Shown one piece after another: positions 60,038 to 64,000 of a stretch of 64,000 bases of DNA (positions are counted from its first letter, which is position 1; every line of letters starts with the position of its first letter). The stretch is from NCBI RefSeq assembly GCF_014266025.1, contig NZ_JACMYC010000003.1:414231-478230 (forward strand), written 5' to 3'. This DNA comes from Nocardioides deserti (lineage in GTDB: Bacteria; Actinomycetota; Actinomycetes; Propionibacteriales; Nocardioidaceae). The position numbers and the translations under genes are program-made. A model generated the notes under the pieces. It worked only from the letters and a program-made list of their open reading frames with translations, did no database searches and was not told where the DNA came from.

Positions 60038-60964
60038 TCAGGAACCCCCAGTGGCGGCCACCGGGCGGCGCGGACCGAGGCCCAGCACGGTGCCCAGCAC
60101 CTCCTCGGCGATCCCCAGGCCACCGAGGTGGCTCTCACCGTCGATCGCGGTGATCGTGGCGTCCGGCAACCGGTCGACCACGTGCTCGCCGTGCCGGAAG
60201 GGCACGATGTGGTCGGCGTCGCCGTGCCACCAGCGCACGGGCACGCCGACGTCGGCCAGCCGGAAGCCCCAGTCTCGGGTGAACAGCACCAGGTCGGCCA
60301 GCGGCGCGGAGGTCTGGAAGCGGCTGCCGTTGAGCAGGTCGTCGACGAACATCGCCTTGAACTCCGGGCGCCCTAGCAGCCGTCGGTCCCCCTCCGGTTG
60401 CACGGCGGCGTAGAGGTCCAGGAAGCTGCCGGCGATCGGCCGCACCACCCGGATCAGCTGGGTCAGGCCGAACCCGAGCGGCACCCGGGTCGCGGCGATG
60501 AGCGGGGCCAGCCGCACGGCGAGCTGGATGGGGCCGCCCGGGGCGGCGTCGGGCCCCACGGTGGGGGCGACGCCGCCGAGCACGCCGACGCCGTGCACGC
60601 GGTCCGGCATCGCGGCGCCGGCGGCCAGGACGTACGGCGCCCCGCCGGAGAGGCCGACGAGCCGCAGCGTGTCGACCGCCAGCGTGTCGAGGAGGATCGC
60701 CAGGTCGCGCGTCCAGTCCGCGACGTCGGGATAGAGGTACGGCGTCGACGTGCCGATCCCCGGCCGGTCGATGCCGATGATCCGCACCCCGCGGGCGTCG
60801 GCGAACGCGCGCGCCTCGAGCGGGATCTGCCGCCGACCACCCGGGGTGCCGTGCATCCAGATGATCGCCGGGCCGCGCGGGGCGCCGTACTCCGCGAAGC
60901 TGAGTCGTCGCCCGCCGCGGACCGCCACCGTGCCCTCGAGGCCGGGCCGCTCGATGTCCGTCAC
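60038..60964 (-). CDS. Alpha/beta-fold hydrolase
   Basis: A 308-residue alpha/beta hydrolase. Motifs are IIWMHGTPGGRRQ, the DRPGIGTSTPYLYPDVADW block after strand 4, the nucleophile elbow VGLSGGAPY, the acid WHGDADHIVPF, and the catalytic His in GESHLGG. This pattern, with DRPGxGxS, is common in esterase-like actinobacterial hydrolases of unknown substrate. GTG 60964 was chosen to start just before the first conserved strand; no ribosome site is evident. It lies downstream of the PP2C gene by 19 nt, so probably in one operon with it. Confidence 0.85.
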   Translation of the reverse strand: MTDIERPGLEGTVAVRGGRRLSFAEYGAPRGPAIIWMHGTPGGRRQIPLEARAFADARGVRIIGIDRPGIGTSTPYLYPDVADWTRDLAILLDTLAVDTLRLVGLSGGAPYVLAAGAAMPDRVHGVGVLGGVAPTVGPDAAPGGPIQLAVRLAPLIAATRVPLGFGLTQLIRVVRPIAGSFLDLYAAVQPEGDRRLLGRPEFKAMFVDDLLNGSRFQTSAPLADLVLFTRDWGFRLADVGVPVRWWHGDADHIVPFRHGEHVVDRLPDATITAIDGESHLGGLGIAEEVLGTVLGLGPRRPVAATGGS

Positions 60965-60983
60965 AGCGGGAGTGTGCCACGGG

Positions 60984-61844
60984 TCACGCCGTGGCGGCCG
61001 GGCCCCGCACGATCCGGGACGGGCCCGGGTCGACGATGTTCGCCGGGTCGGCCAGGGCGCCGAGCACCGTGCCCGGGTCTGCCCTGCCGTCGGTCGCAAG
61101 GTGGTCGGCCACCAGGTCGAGCACGACGCAGGTGACGTTGTCCCGGCCGCCTGCCGCGAGCGCGGCGTCGACGAGCGCGGCGGTCACGGCAGCGGGGGTG
61201 CCCGCGCCGAGCAGCGCGGCGATGTCCTCGTCGCCGACGAGGTCGGTGAGCCCGTCGCTGCAGACGAGGAACCGGTCCCCCGCCAACGCGTCGACGGGGA
61301 CGAGGTCGACGCCCTGGTCGGCCGGGTCGCCGTCCACCGAGCGCAGCACCACGTTGCGCCACGGGTGGCGAGCGACGGCGTCGCGGCCCAGCTGGCCGGA
61401 CGCGACCAGGTGGGCGACGTAGGTGTGATCGGTCGAGAGCTGGGTCAGCGTCCCGTCGCGCAGGCGGTAGGCGCGCGAGTCGCCGACGTGGCCGAGCACG
61501 ACCCGCTCGCCGTCGCAGAGCAGCACCGTGAGCGTCGTGGCCATGCCGAGGCGCCTGAGGTCGTGCTGGATGGCGCGCCTGATGCCCGACCGACCGCGGT
61601 CCGTGCCGACCGCGAGCACCTCCTCGAGCGTGCCGGCCACCTCGGCGGGCGCGCCGGCGGCGGCGATCGCGGCCGACGCATCGACGACCGCGGCGGCGAC
61701 GGTGGCCGAGGCGATCTCACCGGCGGCGGCGCCCCCGACCCCGTCGGCCACGAGTCCGACGTGCGCGGCCACGAACCCCGAGTCCTCGTTGTGCTCGCGC
61801 ACGTGGCCGACATGGCTCGCCCCGGCGCCCGAGAAGCGCAGCAT
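60984..61844 (-). CDS. PP2C-family Ser/Thr protein phosphatase (PstP-like, soluble)
   Basis: A 286-residue PPM phosphatase without membrane segment. Metal-site motifs are VREHNEDSGF, LVADGVGGAAAGE (Asp34), LGHVGDSRAYRLRDGTL, VCSDGLTDLV and GGRDNVTCVVLDL. It removes phosphate from Ser/Thr, and could counter kinases such as the one at 42622. GAGGAGGAACGG before ATG 61844 supports that start; upstream frame starts were rejected. Immediately upstream of the hydrolase gene on the same strand and divergent from the gene at 61966. Confidence 0.92.
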   Translation of the reverse strand: MLRFSGAGASHVGHVREHNEDSGFVAAHVGLVADGVGGAAAGEIASATVAAAVVDASAAIAAAGAPAEVAGTLEEVLAVGTDRGRSGIRRAIQHDLRRLGMATTLTVLLCDGERVVLGHVGDSRAYRLRDGTLTQLSTDHTYVAHLVASGQLGRDAVARHPWRNVVLRSVDGDPADQGVDLVPVDALAGDRFLVCSDGLTDLVGDEDIAALLGAGTPAAVTAALVDAALAAGGRDNVTCVVLDLVADHLATDGRADPGTVLGALADPANIVDPGPSRIVRGPAATA

Positions 61845-61953
61845 CCGTTCCTCCTCACGACTCCGGGGCAGTGAACAGTCCGCCGACGACCGGGTCAAGG
61901 ACGACCACGGGGTACCCGACGCGGAACGTCCGCAAGCGCGGTGTGGCGTGCCC

Positions 61954-61959
61954 TACTCT
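61954..61959 (+). promoter_or_regulatory. -10 box of a predicted leaderless promoter
   Basis: TACTCT ends 6 nt before ATG 61966. Confidence 0.5.
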
Positions 61960-61965
61960 CTCGCC

Positions 61966-62481
61966 ATGACCACCGCCGCGGCGCCGCTCGAGGTCAGCGC
62001 TCGTCGACGGGCGGTCCGGTGGGCCGTGGTCGGGGCGCTGGTCCTGGCCCTGGCCGTCGTCGTGGCGTGGTACTCCGCGCACCCACCGGCCCTGGCCACC
62101 TCGGTCGACACCCGCCACGCATCCACCCCGGTGGACACACCGGTGTACGTCGGCATGTACGCCGCTCCGTCCGACCGCACGCTGAGCGTCGACGGGGTCA
62201 AGGTGCACGCGACCGCGAACACCGAGGTCCAGGTCGCTCCCCTGCTCTGCAAGGGCGGGTCGCTCGTCGTCACCTCCGACCCCGAGGCGTTCTGCCGCGA
62301 GCTCGTGACCCCGGCCGGCGAGCGCCTCGAGCCCGGCGACTCGGTCGTGGTCGAGGTGAAAGCGGACGTGCCGGCCGTCGTGGTGCTCGACCGGGTGCGG
62401 ATCGGCTACCAGGACGGCATCCGCGCGGCGACCCAGCAGGCGGGCGTCGAGAACGCCATCGTCACCGTGCTGGGCCGCTGA
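61966..62481 (+). CDS. Membrane-anchored hypothetical protein
   Basis: A 171-residue type II membrane protein. One span at about residues 18-37 (RWAVVGALVLALAVVVAWYS), then an extracytoplasmic part of beta character with two Cys (LLCKGGSLVVTSDPEAFCRE) that may form a disulfide, followed by VVVEVKADVPAVVVLDRVRI. Function unknown; the outer part resembles small pilus or cohesin-like beta domains only in general. ATG 61966 is 6 nt after TACTCT, so a leaderless message is expected. It ends 15 nt before the convergent TPR gene. Confidence 0.7.
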   Translation: MTTAAAPLEVSARRRAVRWAVVGALVLALAVVVAWYSAHPPALATSVDTRHASTPVDTPVYVGMYAAPSDRTLSVDGVKVHATANTEVQVAPLLCKGGSLVVTSDPEAFCRELVTPAGERLEPGDSVVVEVKADVPAVVVLDRVRIGYQDGIRAATQQAGVENAIVTVLGR

Positions 62482-62496
62482 GGGACACCCCACCGG

Positions 62497-63525
62497 TCAG
62501 TCCTGCGGGATCCGCTTCTCGAGCGCCTCGGCGCGGTCCGCGGCGTCGGTGATCTCGTCGCTGTCGATGGCGTGCGTGCGGTGGAACCACGCCAGGGCGT
62601 CGGTCAGTCGGCCGGCGGCCTCGAGGGTGTCGGCGTACGTGTAGCGCAGCCGCACCACCCACGACGCGCGGGTCTTCGACGTCAGCGGCGCGAGCTCCAG
62701 CGTGCGCAGGGCGGCGTCGAGCTGACCCATGTCGCGGCGGGCACCCGCCTCGACGATCGTCATCTCCGCCTTGGCCTCCGGCGCGAAGTTCGCGACCGAC
62801 GGGCTCTTGGCGAGCTTCAACGACTGGTCCGGGTTGCCGAGGGCGCGGTGGCAGTCGGCCATGATCGGCAGGTAGGCCGGAGAGCCGTTCATCCGCTTGG
62901 CCGCCCGCAGCTCGGCGAGCGCCTCGGCGTAGTGACCGGCGGCGTACGCCGCCTCGCCGGCCGCCTCGCGCACGACGGCGAGCCGAGGTGCACGCGACCG
63001 GGCAGCCAGCGTGTGCTGGTAGGCGGTCTCCGGGTCGGTGTCGATCAGCGAGCCGGCTGCGGCCAGGTGCCGGGCGACCCGCGCCGCGAGCTTCTCGGGC
63101 ATGCCCTTGAGCTGTGCGGTGATGGCGCGGTCGAGCTCCTTGCCGGTGATGTCCGCCGGCAGGTCGGGACCGTCGTAGCGTGCCTGCTCGGCGGTGCGGT
63201 CAGCCTGCTTGTCAGCCGGACGCTTCCAGTCCGACGAGCGACCGCCGCGGTCGGGCCGACCGCCACGCTCCGGGCGGTCCCCGCGCTCCGGCCGGCTGCC
63301 GCTGCGCCGGTCACGCCGGTCGTCGCTGCGCGGGTCGAACCGCTCCGACCGCTCGCTCGACCGGGACGAACGTCCGGCGCCGGCACCCTTCTCGGGGCGC
63401 CCGGAACCGGGCTTGTCGGGACGGCCACGGCCACCCCCGGTCGGCTTGCCGCCACGGGGCCCACCGGACCGGCTCCCGCCGCCCGCCCCCTGGGACGGAC
63501 GCTGGTTGCGACGCTCCTCGGCCAC
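62497..63525 (-). CDS. Arg/Gly-rich TPR protein next to the rRNA operon
   Basis: A 342-residue protein in two parts. The first about 115 residues are low complexity, rich in Arg, Gly, Ser, Pro and Asp (repeats of the kind RPERGDRPERGGRPDRGGR), like RGG-type RNA-binding tails. The rest (about 125-335) is a helical TPR solenoid with ARVARHLAAAGSLIDTDPET, AAYAAGHYAEALAELRAAKR and ADTLEAAGRLTDALAWFHRT. GTG start with AGAGGTGA 3 nt upstream. It follows the rRNA operon terminator on the same strand. A role in RNA or ribosome handling is only an inference from composition. Confidence 0.8.
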   Translation of the reverse strand: MAEERRNQRPSQGAGGGSRSGGPRGGKPTGGGRGRPDKPGSGRPEKGAGAGRSSRSSERSERFDPRSDDRRDRRSGSRPERGDRPERGGRPDRGGRSSDWKRPADKQADRTAEQARYDGPDLPADITGKELDRAITAQLKGMPEKLAARVARHLAAAGSLIDTDPETAYQHTLAARSRAPRLAVVREAAGEAAYAAGHYAEALAELRAAKRMNGSPAYLPIMADCHRALGNPDQSLKLAKSPSVANFAPEAKAEMTIVEAGARRDMGQLDAALRTLELAPLTSKTRASWVVRLRYTYADTLEAAGRLTDALAWFHRTHAIDSDEITDAADRAEALEKRIPQD

Positions 63526-63587
63526 GGTTCACCTCTGCACTTCCTGGTCCGACGGGACCGTTCCACCGTAGATCTGCTGCACAAACA

Positions 63588-63617
63588 CGTAGAGGCCACC
63601 TTGCGGTGGCCTCTACG
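63588..63617 (-). terminator. rRNA operon terminator
   Basis: CGTAGAGGCCACC / GGTGGCCTCTACG, perfect 13-bp arms with a 4-nt loop, followed on the minus strand by TGTTTGTG. It lies 10 nt past the 5S 3' end. Confidence 0.85.
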
Positions 63618-63626
63618 AAGTGTATG

Positions 63627-63743
63627 TCCGGCGGCGTCCTACTCTCCCACAACCTCGCGGTTGCAGTACCATCGGCGCTGAAAGGCTTAACTTCCGGGTT
63701 CGGGATGGGACCGGGTGTTTCCCTCTCGCTATGGCCGCCGTAA
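63627..63743 (-). rRNA. rrf: 5S ribosomal RNA
   Basis: About 117 nt. Minus strand begins TTACGGCGGCCATAGCGAGA, then GGGAAACACCCGGTCCCATC, CCGAACCCGGAAGTTAAGCC, and ends GTAGGACGCCGCCGG. The terminal helix CGGCGGC/GCCGCCG closes it. Each end is set to within a few bases. Confidence 0.95.
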
Positions 63744-63946
63744 CTCTAGCGGTCCACACTCCCCGCGACCGTGGCGCTGTGCGCCGGGCGGGTGGTGTGT
63801 TCCAAGCCTCTATTCACCTGTCGCGGTGCGCCTGCGTCCGCTGGACGGACGTGCGCACCCTGTTGGGTGTGTTCTGGATTCGTGGACGCGAGCACTCTGC
63901 TTGCAACACCATGGGTGGTTGTTGTCTTGGTTGAGTGGTTGTGGGA

Positions 63947-64000
63947 CAAGCCCTCGGCCTATTAGTACCGGTCGGCTAGGCATTACTGCTGTACACCTCC
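63947..64000 (-). rRNA. rrl: 23S ribosomal RNA, 3' end (partial)
   Basis: Minus strand reads GGAGGTGTACAGCAGTAATG, then CCTAGCCGACCGGTACTAAT and AGGCCGAGGGCTTG, the conserved 3' end of actinobacterial 23S rRNA. The gene continues past the window. The 23S-5S spacer (63744-63946) contains no tRNA; short frames called there are not genes. Confidence 0.92.

Overview
The window is very GC-rich chromosomal DNA from an actinobacterium. Gene content and order point to the Nocardioidaceae, most likely Nocardioides or a close relative. The assignment rests on the glnE/glnA2/panB, RNase H/zinc-ribbon/Nif3, ahpE/DUF3052/aceE and fasR/fabD-fabH-acpP-fabF/accD6 blocks, the 13E12-family (DUF222/HNH) endonuclease, and many GTG starts. 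No phage, plasmid or CRISPR locus is visible. The sequence begins inside glnE and ends inside the 3' end of a 23S rRNA gene, so both edges are partial.

Layout. 1-4.8 kb (minus): an overlapping operon glnA2, small membrane protein, class I glutamine amidotransferase, glnE. 4.8-12.7 kb: secreted protein, nadE, a VOC protein, panB, secreted PQQ sugar dehydrogenase, a UGT-like glycosyltransferase and three small genes. 12.75-13.16 kb: rnpB, the RNase P RNA, a gene with no protein product. 13.2-17.0 kb: an accessory cassette (rhodanese, OhrR-like regulator, membrane protein, acyl-CoA-dehydrogenase-like flavoprotein) bounded by a 13E12-gene remnant with an SOS-type box on the left and a truncated ISL3 transposase on the right. 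17.1-31.6 kb: SigE-family sigma factor coupled to a membrane-anchored beta-propeller protein, PAS/GAF/SpoIIE phosphatase, zinc alcohol dehydrogenase, secreted metalloprotease, RNB ribonuclease, yaaA, RNase H/phosphatase, zinc ribbon, Nif3 and a MhuD-type heme oxygenase. 31.7-44.5 kb: SOS-box-controlled HNH gene with internal frameshifts, lipoprotein, acyl-CoA synthetase, Vms1-like protein, SDR, then a signalling neighbourhood holding a histidine kinase, a frameshifted response regulator, a Ser/Thr kinase and two Asp/Arg-rich exported proteins that share an 11-bp-spaced operator. 44.8-58.3 kb: tRNA-Val, ahpE, acyl-CoA synthetase, DUF3052, aceE, an alpha/beta hydrolase, fasR and the type II fatty-acid synthase operon with accD6. 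58.3-64 kb: two paralogous exported proteins, DUF3145, hydrolase, PP2C phosphatase, a TPR protein, and the 5S and 23S end of a minus-strand rRNA operon.

How the genes fit together. The core is nitrogen and cofactor metabolism (glutamine synthetase-like ligase, GlnE, NAD synthetase, pantothenate) and acetyl/malonyl-CoA to fatty-acid flux (aceE, accD6, fabDHPF, fasR), surrounded by stress, RNA-processing and signalling genes. A striking regulatory feature is the number of start codons lying 6-7 nt after a TANNNT -10 box with no Shine-Dalgarno, that is, predicted leaderless mRNAs, including divergent pairs whose -10 boxes overlap. The best candidates for undescribed biology are the two-component system with its Asp-rich exported proteins and shared operator, the FabD protein carrying a C-terminal biotinyl/lipoyl-like domain, and the rnpB-adjacent accessory cassette.
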